A stretch of DNA of 8,160 nucleotides from JADKFD01 sp964561825 (GCA_964561825.1 CAZLSB010000187.1:1-8160), one strand, 5' to 3'. Positions 1 through 6,242 are shown, counted from the stretch's first letter. Notes: generated by a model not told the origin, from the letters alone. Program-made: numbers and translations.

Positions 1-2009
1 ACGATTAGGCGACTGGGCACGTTTTGGCGCTTGAGCATGCTCCAGTACTCAATGCCGTTGTTGATCGGAACCCGATAATCCAGCTCACCAAAGGTCACCA
101 GCACGGGCGTCTTGAATTTGGGCACCAGTTTGATCGGGTTCTGCTGCTGCCATACCGGCGCGCCTTCCCACACTGGGCCGCCCATATTGGCCTCACGCGG
201 ATACACGACATCGCTGGTGGCCCACTGCGATTCGACATTGATCAAACCGGCATGCGACACCAGGCAGCGATAGCGCGTGGTGCTGACCTGCAGCCAGTTG
301 GCCAGATGGCCGCCGTAGCTGGCGCCACCGGCACACTGGCGTTCGCGGTCAATAAATGCGTAGCGCTTGAGCGCGGCATCGGCGGCGCTGTTGACGTCGT
401 CCGCCGGCCCCTTGAGCGGATCACCCTGAATCGACTGCGCGAAGCGCTCGCCGAAGCCGGTTGAGCCGCGATAGTTGGTTAGCAGCAGCACGCGATCTTT
501 GCCCGCCAGGAGATGATAGTTCCAGCGCAGGAAGAACTGATCGCGCCACATGATGTGCGGGCCGCCGTGGATCAGCACGAACAGCGGATACCTGCGTGAG
601 GGATCAAAGCCCGCCGGTTTCACCAGCATGCTGTGAATCTTGCGCCCGTCGGATTCGTGCCAGAAATGCTCCACCGCGGGCAGATCAAGATCTGCCGCCA
701 GCGCCTTGGAAAAAGCGCTGAGCGCCCGATGCGAGCCCATGTCGGGGCCTGGATTGAGCGAAAAGCTGACCACCTCAGTGGGACTGAGCGCGCTCTCGAA
801 ACCGGCCAACATCACGGGCCTGCGGCTTTGGCTGGCGCTGCTCAGATTGGTGTAAACGCCCTGCTTGCTGGTGCTGATCAGCTTGGCCTTGCCGCCGCTG
901 ATAGCCATTTGCCAAAGGCGGTCCTGACCGGCTTGTTCGGCCAGAAAATAGACGGTTTTGCTGTCCGAGCCAACGTCAAAGCTGCCGATCGCTAGGCTTT
1001 CCGGCCCCGCAATAATGGCTTCAGCGCGCCAATCCGGGGCGCTGAAAGTGGCCAAACGCGGCGCGTTATAGACTTTTTCGGTGCGCGTCTCGACCAGCGC
1101 GAGCATGCGCTTGCCGTCCGGAGTAAAGCGCGGGCGACTGTAGCCATTACTCGGCTCGGTACCACCTGAGCCGGTCAGGCGACGCGGTTCTCCGCCCTTG
1201 ATCTGGACCTGATAAACATCCGTGTGCGTGAACTGCCTCGCACCAAGATGTCGATTCTGACTTGCGACAAACAGCACCGAAGCGCCGTCGGGGCTGAAAG
1301 TTGCGTCCAGCTCGTCGGTGGCTTCGCCGCTGCGTCCGCCAAAACCGGGCGAGGTTACCAGCGCGCTGCCGGCCAACAGATCGCGCGCTGGATTGGAATC
1401 CAGCCGATTGGCGTCTAGGGTGCGATAGAAAATCCGCAGCTGACTCGGTGCCAGCCACTTGTCCCAGAAGCGAATCGGGAAATCGTCGTAAATTCTTGCC
1501 GTGCTCAGCCCTTTGGCCTTCGCTTGCTCGGCGGGCGTGACGTCGACAGTGCTGAGGAACAAAATGGCGCGGCCATCGGGCGAAAACTGCGGATTGCGCG
1601 CCCCGGTGGCCGCTTCACTGACGCGCTCGGCTTCCCCGCCCTGAGTCAAATCCAACAGGTAAATCTGGGGCAGCAGATCAGTCCCGCGCAGCGTCGAAAA
1701 AGCCAATCGTTTACCGTCCGGACTCCACACCGGCGTGGTTTCTGGCGCCAGCGTTTGGGTCAATCGACGCGGACCCGCACTGCCATCCACCGGCGCAAGC
1801 CAAAGATCGACGCGCTGCTGCAAGGGGTCGTAAGCGGGCTCAGTCACGGGCACCACCATCTGCGTGCCATCCGGCGACACGACGGCTGCACCCACGCGCG
1901 GCATCAGCCAAAGGTCCTCGTGCGTGATCGCCCGTTTTGCCCATGCCGGCGTCACCGCCAGCACCACCAGACCCACCAGACCCACACCCCATCGCTGCCA
2001 GCTTCGCAT
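1..2009 (-). CDS. S9 family serine peptidase (prolyl oligopeptidase/DPP-like), exported, 3' end outside window
   Basis: This is probably a periplasmic alpha/beta-hydrolase peptidase that removes dipeptides or acyl-aminoacids from short peptides. Reading the minus strand from ATG at 2009 gives 669 codons without a stop, running off the left edge. Residues 1-24 form a Sec signal peptide (basic MRSWQR, hydrophobic core, AWA cleavage site). The middle has repeated beta-propeller motifs (SPDG/TPDG in VSPDG, WSPDG, FSPDG twice, FTPDG) typical of TolB/DPP-type propellers. The C-terminal hydrolase domain has HGGPH (about 481-485, oxyanion region), then TNYRGSTGFG, the nucleophile elbow GASYGG with Ser564, and FGELDYRVP with the likely catalytic Asp644. 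In this family the catalytic His lies roughly 30 residues after the Asp, so it should sit just past the window edge. The second elbow residue is Ala where many relatives have Gly. The start is supported by a GGGAG ribosome site 6 nt upstream and the signal peptide. Family assignment is firm; exact substrate is unknown. Confidence 0.93.
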   Translation of the reverse strand, partial: MRSWQRWGVGLVGLVVLAVTPAWAKRAITHEDLWLMPRVGAAVVSPDGTQMVVPVTEPAYDPLQQRVDLWLAPVDGSAGPRRLTQTLAPETTPVWSPDGKRLAFSTLRGTDLLPQIYLLDLTQGGEAERVSEAATGARNPQFSPDGRAILFLSTVDVTPAEQAKAKGLSTARIYDDFPIRFWDKWLAPSQLRIFYRTLDANRLDSNPARDLLAGSALVTSPGFGGRSGEATDELDATFSPDGASVLFVASQNRHLGARQFTHTDVYQVQIKGGEPRRLTGSGGTEPSNGYSRPRFTPDGKRMLALVETRTEKVYNAPRLATFSAPDWRAEAIIAGPESLAIGSFDVGSDSKTVYFLAEQAGQDRLWQMAISGGKAKLISTSKQGVYTNLSSASQSRRPVMLAGFESALSPTEVVSFSLNPGPDMGSHRALSAFSKALAADLDLPAVEHFWHESDGRKIHSMLVKPAGFDPSRRYPLFVLIHGGPHIMWRDQFFLRWNYHLLAGKDRVLLLTNYRGSTGFGERFAQSIQGDPLKGPADDVNSAADAALKRYAFIDRERQCAGGASYGGHLANWLQVSTTRYRCLVSHAGLINVESQWATSDVVYPREANMGGPVWEGAPVWQQQNPIKLVPKFKTPVLVTFGELDYRVPINNGIEYWSMLKRQNVPSRLI

Positions 2010-2015
2010 CGTTTG

Positions 2016-2020
2016 CTCCC
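2016..2020 (-). promoter_or_regulatory. Ribosome binding site of the S9 peptidase
   Basis: On the minus strand GGGAG lies 6 nt before the ATG at 2009. It supports this start, which also gives a complete signal peptide. Confidence 0.75.
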
Positions 2021-2037
2021 GAGTTTTACGTGCCCAT

Positions 2038-2065
2038 ACGATATGCCACTGGATGGTGTTTGAAA
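2038..2065 (-). promoter_or_regulatory. Weak candidate promoter for the S9 peptidase
   Basis: On the minus strand TTTCAA (2060-2065) and TATCGT (2038-2043) are 16 nt apart, and the -10-like box ends 28 nt before the ATG. The boxes match the sigma-70 consensus at three and four of six positions, so this is only a suggestion. Confidence 0.22.
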
Positions 2066-2197
2066 TGCATCGACGGCATGTTCAGCGCGCCGATCAAGGC
2101 CCCCGGCTTAGATCACACGCGAAAAACTCTGCGGGGGTTGCGCCACCGCGCGGCAGATAGGCGTCAAAGGTCACTGCGGCCAGACGCATCAGCTGGA

Positions 2198-2248
2198 AAG
2201 ATCGGGACAGGCATCATTCTGGGCATCTTCAGTGCCTGTCCCGATCTT
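2198..2248. repeat. Perfect 16-bp inverted repeat with 19-nt loop at the island junction
   Basis: The left arm AAGATCGGGACAGGCA (2198-2213) is the exact reverse complement of the right arm TGCCTGTCCCGATCTT (2233-2248). The loop is 2214-2232. The pairing stops abruptly at both ends. There is no T-tract directly after either arm, so it does not look like an ordinary rho-independent terminator. The GGGACAGGCA core resembles, from memory, repeats found near REP-associated tyrosine transposases (IS200/IS605 relatives), but no transposase is in the window. The RAMP-like homology begins immediately after the right arm, so the palindrome marks a rearrangement boundary. Existence of the repeat is certain; its identity is inference. 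Confidence 0.9.
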
Positions 2249-2280
2249 CTGCGTTTTATTACAACCAGCAAAATGCCAAT

Positions 2281-3051
2281 GTGCCGGACAAGAAGCACTT
2301 TGAATTGCTGCCGGGACACGCCAACTTTGTTCGGCCTAATGGCAGAAAGTTCTATTTACATCAGCGCCTTGCTGACTTGGAATTGCGCTGGAAGGAGCAC
2401 CCAGATGCGTCAACAGTTACCGATAAGCAACGTGTTCGCGTTGCGCTGGTAAAGACGGGAAAGCAATTTGTCTTCCATATCGACTTCGAGAATCTGACAC
2501 CGCAGGAGTTACACCTCTTGTTAGTCGCGTTAGAGCCCGCAGCAGATTTTCGCCATCGCATCGGCCTAGGCAAGCCCTTAGGCCTAGGAAAAGTTCGCAT
2601 CCAAGTTCTGGGGCTTCAGACTCAGGATCGAAGTCAGCGCTATCAAATGAACAGCGATGTCGGGGAATGCTACCGCTGCGCAAGCATCCCGCAGCACCAA
2701 CCCACATCGAAGAAAACGAACGAGTTGCTGCAGCAAATCTTGGGGGCAGCAGTCCAAACAGACCTTCAAGCGGTAATCGCTTCCTTAATTGAGGGGGATG
2801 GCTTAATTGATCAAAATTCCCTGAAAATTTTGTGCTTGATCGGTAACCCAAGCTTGATTGAAGCAGCGCCCACAGTCTATCCGCGAACGGCGCAACAGCT
2901 TGGACATTGGCAGCGACGGGACAACAGGAGCGCAAACGAGGAACTGTTTAGATGGTTTCAAGCAAACAACGGTACGACCAGCCCAGCTAAACAGCAGCTA
3001 CCAAAAATCGACCCGGAAAATTTCCCGCCGTCGCTTCAGACAGAAGTTTAA
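2281..3051 (+). CDS. 5'-truncated RAMP-superfamily protein, CRISPR-associated TIGR03986-like
   Basis: This appears to be the C-terminal part of a RAMP protein of the type used in type III CRISPR effector complexes to bind crRNA. From GTG at 2281 it is 256 aa. Visible motifs in order: GRKFYLHQ (21-28), FHIDFENLTPQEL (65-77), and the glycine-rich loop IGLGKPLGLGKVRI (94-107), the hallmark of RAMP ferredoxin-like folds. A tail with APTVYP (196-201), LFRWFQANN (222-230) and QQLPKI (about 238-243) matches, from memory, the C-terminus of the TIGR03986 family. The frame is open back to 2161, and family-like sequence (FYYNQQNAN just before residue 1) starts right after the inverted repeat at 2248. 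Those proteins are normally much longer, so the N-terminal half is missing. There is no clear ribosome site, and the GTG start is a default choice. GC is lower than in neighbours (26 of 60 bases at 2761-2820 against 40 of 60 at 1561-1620), which suggests transfer. It is most likely a pseudogene remnant, though a retained small RNA-binding protein cannot be excluded. Confidence 0.65.
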   Translation: MPDKKHFELLPGHANFVRPNGRKFYLHQRLADLELRWKEHPDASTVTDKQRVRVALVKTGKQFVFHIDFENLTPQELHLLLVALEPAADFRHRIGLGKPLGLGKVRIQVLGLQTQDRSQRYQMNSDVGECYRCASIPQHQPTSKKTNELLQQILGAAVQTDLQAVIASLIEGDGLIDQNSLKILCLIGNPSLIEAAPTVYPRTAQQLGHWQRRDNRSANEELFRWFQANNGTTSPAKQQLPKIDPENFPPSLQTEV

Positions 3052-3074
3052 AGGCTTTACGCCAGTGTTTTTGA

Positions 3075-3263
3075 CGCATTGATCATGCTCCCCAAGCCCA
3101 AACCCTAGACTTTGAAGTGCTGCGCCCGCTGCATTTGCCGCTGTTCCCAGAGGCGCAGCTGACCGCGTGGCTGCGCTCTTTGATTGGCGCGCAGGGCGCG
3201 GTGGGTTTTGAGGGCTTGTGGCTGGAATGTGCGCGCGGTGGCCTGCGGGACTTGCCGCGCCAA
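3075..3263 (+). pseudogene. Unassigned gene fragment (protein-like frame, no start)
   Basis: After a TGA at 3072 the plus frame reads through natural-looking protein, including LDFEVLRPLHLPLF, EAQLTAWLRSLIGAQG and GFEGLWLECARGGLRD, before entering the DUF3800 remnant near 3264 and stopping at 3284. It has no convincing start codon or ribosome site. The opposite strand here would encode a Gln/Arg-rich tail (QVPQATARTFQPQALK and onward) that looks like antisense shadow, so I prefer the plus frame as the original coding sense. I do not recognise the family. It is probably an internal piece of a gene left by rearrangement. Confidence 0.33.
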
Positions 3264-3966
3264 CTTTCCCTGATGGCGGTATAGGGTGCGCGCCATCAGG
3301 CGGAGGTAGCGGTCCTCGATCTCGCCGTACGGATTGCGATTGGCGGCAAAGTACACACCGGACGCAACAGTGTCGGCAAGTTGCAACGCGGCCAACTGCT
3401 CATGGTTGACGGCGCGGATCAAAGTTGGATCTATGACGCTCCAGTCAACATGGCCACCATTGGCCTCAGTACCATCGCGCAAGCGCCTCAAGTAATCGCA
3501 AAGGTCCTCGTAGGACATCGCGCTGCGATTTGAATAGATCAACTCGACGCGCCCGTCACCAGCACCCGCCCGGCGGTGATCGCGGCAGAGCCAGGACACA
3601 CGCTCGACCAACAATCGGCTGGCATATCGATACAACGAGAACGCTTGCAGTTGGAACGGCAGCGGATCGGCAATCGACGGCTTATGGATCAGCACGCTGA
3701 CGGTACGAGCCGTCGCATTCCCAATCAGCCGCGCCAGCGGCACCCGGTGCTCGTGTTTCAAGTTCCGAAAGTGCAAGGCATGCTTGACAGGCTTTTTTTA
3801 ACAGCTCACGCGCGGTCTTCGCCAGTTGCACCGCCTGGAGATCATTTTCCTTCCGAAACACCAACGCTGAGAGCACGAACCAACGAGAGCTGCCCTGTTC
3901 ATCAGGGAGGAACTTGAAACCCTCGCACCCCGACTCGTCAATGTAGGCAACAAAGCTGCAGGTCAT
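3105..3966 (-). pseudogene. DUF3800 domain protein, frameshifted and C-terminally truncated
   Basis: DUF3800 proteins are predicted RNase H-like-fold proteins of unknown role, often on mobile elements. The N-terminal part starts at ATG 3966 with the signature YIDESG (Asp10, Glu11), then SSRWFVLSALVFRKEND. It runs to ELLKK and then leaves the family sequence. The family frame resumes one frame over with KPVKHALHFRNLKHEHRV, HKPSI, ERVSWLCRDHRR, SNRSAMSYEDL, DWSVIDP and the characteristic HEQLAALQLADTVASG. The switch falls at a run of seven A on the coding strand (3793-3799); six A would restore one frame. Family similarity also ends after YRHQGK (about 3264), where relatives continue with a Gly/Tyr/Phe-rich ending; the last ~53 residues here are Gln/Arg-rich and unlike the family. 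No good ribosome site precedes the start. Two independent lesions make this a pseudogene, although the A7 run alone could be a sequencing error or allow slippage. Confidence 0.8.
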
Positions 3967-4010
3967 GTCGATTCGATGCGATCATTTTGGTGGATCCTCA
4001 AGGGCCGCTC

Positions 4011-4027
4011 CTGATCCCCCATATCAG
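4011..4027. repeat. Short inverted repeat upstream of the DUF3800 remnant
   Basis: CTGAT (4011-4015... loop) and ATCAG form a 5-bp dyad around a CCCCCAT loop. It is the only dyad I see between the DUF3800 start and the carotenoid oxygenase end. Such a short dyad may be chance. Confidence 0.25.
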
Positions 4028-4176
4028 AGTAGGCCAGTGCCGCAACGGCTGGTTTTCTCGCGGTCGATCCAGGCGTCGCGCGCGTGCGGCAGCACTTCCA
4101 CCGCGCCGCCATTCAGCCGCAGGCCATTTGGCGGTGGTGTGAGCCACTAAACGCGCCGCCCGCCGCCCCACCTCAT
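4024..4176 (-). other. Possible small decayed reading frame overlapping the carotenoid oxygenase stop
   Basis: On the minus strand an ATG at 4176 overlaps the carotenoid oxygenase stop (ATGA). The frame meets an amber TAG at codon 10, then runs 40 codons to TGA at 4024. The post-TAG part (for example NGLRLNGGAVEVLPHARDAW, then IDREKTS) looks like real protein with GC-rich third positions. There is no known family that I recognise. It could be a small coupled gene inactivated by one stop, the 3' end of another gene, or chance. Confidence 0.22.
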
Positions 4177-5657
4177 CCAACAAAAGTCCCGTGAAAACCG
4201 AGCGGCATGGCGCGGTCAAGCCAGGCTTGCGCGATGGGGCCGTCGGCTAGGCGGTCTAGGTCCATCAAGACCAGTCCAGTGCGGGCTTTTTTGGTGTTGA
4301 AGACGGTGCCGAGGGTGTAGCGTTTGCCGGCAATGGGGACGTAAAGCTGCTCTTCCACGATGTGGTTGGCGCCGAAGTCGAAGTGGCCGAGTGGCTTGCC
4401 GTTGGCGTCCAAACTGAGCACGGCGCTCATTCCCTCGTGTGCGTTTTCGGCGCGGTCTTGAAGCAGGATCATGGGCGATTTTTGGCCGAGCCGGGTTGGG
4501 ATGGGGAACTCGACGCGGGCGATGCCGGTTCGCTTCAGTTGGGCTTCCTTGGCGCCGCGTTTTAGGGTGATCTCGACCCAGTTTGAGGAAAACTTGGGGC
4601 CTGGGGCGATGCTGCCGTTGACGTAGTTGCGCATGGGCGATATGAATCCCGCATCGCTGTCGTACCAGCAGGCGCGCAGGCTAAGCGCGCCGTCGGCTTC
4701 ATCCCAGGCATCCGCGTAGTGGTACGCCGCACCGGCTGCAAGTTCGGTAAAGCGGGGCGTTTTCAGGTCGTTTTTATCTACCACTACCATCAGGCTGCCA
4801 AGCTCTGGCTTCCAGCCCAGCCCTTCAAAATAGCTGCCGGCGTCGCGCACGCGCACCAGCGGCGCCAGCACAAACACGAGCTTGCTCTTGGTCGCTGTAA
4901 AGCTGTGCATGTAGCCATCGCGCGGCAGCTCAATCATCTCGGCGCTTTTGAGCACCCCGTTAACGCCCACGTGGTAGATCACCAGGCGGCCGCCAAACAG
5001 GCCGGCGTTCCAGATCGAGCCATCGGGCTCGTACACCGGATGCGCTGAAAACGGTACGCCTTCCAAGTCGTCGCGCCAGGTGCGCGGGCCGATGGTTGCG
5101 AGCGTATCGGGGTCGATTTCATAGGCGCTGCCGGCCTCCCAAAGCGCATAGGTTTTGCCGGCCAGATGCAGCATCGAGATGTTGGCGGTATTGACGTCGT
5201 CCGGCCCGCTCACCGGGCGTGCGTTTGGCACGGTGGTGCCGGCGGCCATCACCTCAAAGCGCCCTGATTTGTTTTCGCGCTTGAACTTGGGTGTTTCAAC
5301 GAAACGCGACTGATGGCTGACGCCGCTTTTGCCGATGCGCCAGGCCTGCACCAAGCCGTCGCCGTCAAACCAATGCTGGTAGCGCTGGCCGCCACGCTCA
5401 AACAAGCCGGGGCCATTGCGAAAAAGCGTGCCGCGCAGCGCTTCGGGCCATTTGCCTTGGATGCTGGCGCTAACCCGCTCGGTGCCCGGGGGCTTAACCG
5501 ATTCCCATCCCGCCAAAATGGGATGCAAGCGCCGCGCCGCAGCAAAGCGTTTGGCGCTCTCGCGCAGCGGATCGAGGGGCTGGGCGAACAGGCCGGGGGA
5601 AAGTACGCTGGCGGCCATGGAGGCTCCCAGCAGGGTCAGCACTTGGCGACGCAACAT
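4173..5657 (-). CDS. Carotenoid oxygenase (RPE65/CCD family) with N-terminal export-type signal
   Basis: This non-heme Fe(II) dioxygenase should cleave a conjugated double bond of a carotenoid, apocarotenoid or stilbene-like substrate. The protein is 494 aa, usual for the family. It has the N-terminal hallmark RGTLFRNGPGLFE and HWFDGDGLV (about 75-103) and four candidate iron ligands: His206 in FSAHP, His251 in YMHSF, His313 in AYHYADAW and His489 in GFHG near the C-terminus. All propeller histidines are therefore intact and the enzyme is probably active. ATG 5657 is chosen because GAGGAA lies 7 nt upstream; a longer in-frame version to 5750 would run into the upstream gene. Residues 1-26 (MLRRQVLTLLGAS then a hydrophobic run to LFAQP) look like a signal peptide with an adjacent Arg pair, so Sec or Tat export is inferred; most bacterial relatives are cytosolic. 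It lies 31 nt downstream of the DUF2141 gene, probably in one operon. Confidence 0.93.
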   Translation of the reverse strand: MLRRQVLTLLGASMAASVLSPGLFAQPLDPLRESAKRFAAARRLHPILAGWESVKPPGTERVSASIQGKWPEALRGTLFRNGPGLFERGGQRYQHWFDGDGLVQAWRIGKSGVSHQSRFVETPKFKRENKSGRFEVMAAGTTVPNARPVSGPDDVNTANISMLHLAGKTYALWEAGSAYEIDPDTLATIGPRTWRDDLEGVPFSAHPVYEPDGSIWNAGLFGGRLVIYHVGVNGVLKSAEMIELPRDGYMHSFTATKSKLVFVLAPLVRVRDAGSYFEGLGWKPELGSLMVVVDKNDLKTPRFTELAAGAAYHYADAWDEADGALSLRACWYDSDAGFISPMRNYVNGSIAPGPKFSSNWVEITLKRGAKEAQLKRTGIARVEFPIPTRLGQKSPMILLQDRAENAHEGMSAVLSLDANGKPLGHFDFGANHIVEEQLYVPIAGKRYTLGTVFNTKKARTGLVLMDLDRLADGPIAQAWLDRAMPLGFHGTFVG

Positions 5658-5664
5658 CGGATGG

Positions 5665-5670
5665 TTCCTC
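5665..5670 (-). promoter_or_regulatory. Ribosome binding site deciding the carotenoid oxygenase start
   Basis: GAGGAA on the minus strand sits 7 nt before ATG 5657 and favours this start over the in-frame ATG at 5750, which would overlap the 3' end of the upstream DUF2141 gene. Confidence 0.8.
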
Positions 5671-5688
5671 GATTCCAGTGAGTTAGGT

Positions 5689-6117
5689 TTAGCGCAGCTC
5701 GATCGCAATACTGAGATCGTCTTTACCGATGTCGAAGCTCGCCTCAGCAAAGGTGGGTTGGCGCATAACCTTTGGGTTGTTGGAAAACCCGTAGCCCTCT
5801 TTGGGAATGCCGATGATGTTGCTGTCGAGCTTGCCGTTGCTGTTCTTGTCGTGAATCACCATCACCGCATACTTGCCCGCCGGCAGATCGGCAAAGGCCA
5901 AACTCACCGGGGTGGTCGCGCTGATATTGAGCATGCGTGCCGCGGCCGGCTTTTGGCGGCCCGCGTAGGCGTCTTCATTTGCAACCACTTGAACCATCAA
6001 TTGGCCGGTGGCGCTGTCGAACTCGCTCACTTTGATGTTGAGGGTCGCGGCAAAGCCTGCTTGCGCAAAGCACAGGGCCAAGGCGGCGGCTAGGGCGTAT
6101 CGATTGGCGTATTTCAC
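5689..6117 (-). CDS. DUF2141 domain exported protein
   Basis: This is a small exported protein of 142 aa. Residues 1-24 are a Sec signal peptide (MKYANRY, then Ala/Leu core, ending GFAA). The mature part is a single DUF2141 domain: an N-terminal beta strand (LNIKVSEFD), then LPAGKYAVMVIHD (78-90), an EF-hand-like loop DKNSNGKLD (90-98) followed by GIPKEGYGFSNN (103-114), and a final strand. The Asp/Asn pattern suggests metal (perhaps calcium) binding, but the family's function is unknown. The start is GTG at 6117; no ATG lies upstream in frame and no strong ribosome site is visible, the GTG being supported mainly by the signal peptide. The gene ends 31 nt before the carotenoid oxygenase, so a shared transcript is likely, and both products look exported. 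A structural or binding partner role for the oxygenase or its substrate is only inference. Confidence 0.88.
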   Translation of the reverse strand: MKYANRYALAAALALCFAQAGFAATLNIKVSEFDSATGQLMVQVVANEDAYAGRQKPAAARMLNISATTPVSLAFADLPAGKYAVMVIHDKNSNGKLDSNIIGIPKEGYGFSNNPKVMRQPTFAEASFDIGKDDLSIAIELR

Positions 6118-6137
6118 GGGTGATCTGATCTCAGGCT

Positions 6138-6152
6138 CCGGCGGACTGCCGG
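6138..6152. repeat. Small hairpin in the DUF2141 leader
   Basis: CCGGC (6138-6142) and GCCGG (6148-6152) pair around a 5-nt loop about 20 nt upstream of the GTG start. It could shape the leader RNA, but five pairs in GC-rich DNA may be chance. Confidence 0.3.
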
Positions 6153-6195
6153 TGTAGAGATGCTCCGCGCTCAGCGGCTTGACTTAAATGGGCGC

Positions 6196-6207
6196 CCGAC
6201 ACGTCGG
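6196..6207. promoter_or_regulatory. Candidate operator dyad CCGAC-AC-GTCGG
   Basis: A perfect 5-bp dyad with a 2-nt centre lies just left of the larger dyad, midway in the divergent gap. It could be a binding site for the divergently encoded response regulator; this is inference from position. Confidence 0.35.
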
Positions 6208-6229
6208 AAAGGTGACCCAAGTCACTTTT
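6208..6229. promoter_or_regulatory. Candidate operator dyad AAAGGTGAC-N4-GTCACTTTT
   Basis: Nine-bp arms with a single mismatch surround CCAA. The core GTGAC/GTCAC is perfect. Its place between two divergent operons, next to a LuxR-type response regulator gene, makes it the best candidate operator in the window. It lies 14 bp left of the -35-like TTGACT of the kinase promoter, a position suited to activation. Confidence 0.5.
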
Positions 6230-6242
6230 GATCCCCCATGGC

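Noticed and set aside
24..464. 146-aa plus-strand reading frame
   Set aside because: It is antisense to the S9 peptidase, whose signal peptide, propeller motifs and catalytic motifs show the minus strand is the coding one.
2198..2260. Inverted repeat as a transcription terminator
   Set aside because: No T-run directly follows either arm (TTTT appears only several bases after the right arm), so the palindrome is better explained as a mobile-type repeat or rearrangement junction.
1524..2452. Long plus-strand frames (179 and 171 aa) across the peptidase start and into the RAMP region
   Set aside because: Arg/His/Pro/Ser-rich composition typical of antisense and out-of-frame reading; they overlap well-supported genes and have no recognisable motifs.
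2417..2935. 172-aa minus-strand frame
   Set aside because: Antisense to the RAMP-like frame, which carries the glycine-rich loop and family C-terminal motifs.
3785..3805. Classical -1 programmed ribosomal frameshift in the DUF3800 gene
   Set aside because: Joining the two parts needs a +1 shift (or loss of one A), not the -1 shift that A-rich slippery sites usually give; a second lesion at the C-terminus also points to decay.
2190..4172. Functional CRISPR-Cas locus around the RAMP protein
   Set aside because: I see no repeat-spacer array, Cas1, Cas2, Cas6, Cas10 or second RAMP in the window; only the C-terminal RAMP fragment is present.
5658..5750. 31-residue N-terminal extension of the carotenoid oxygenase
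   Set aside because: It would overlap the 3' end of the DUF2141 gene, has no ribosome site, and would bury the signal peptide; ATG 5657 has GAGGAA at good spacing.
5416..6093. 225-aa plus-strand frame
   Set aside because: Shadow frame antisense to the carotenoid oxygenase and DUF2141 genes, both of which have clear family motifs on the minus strand.
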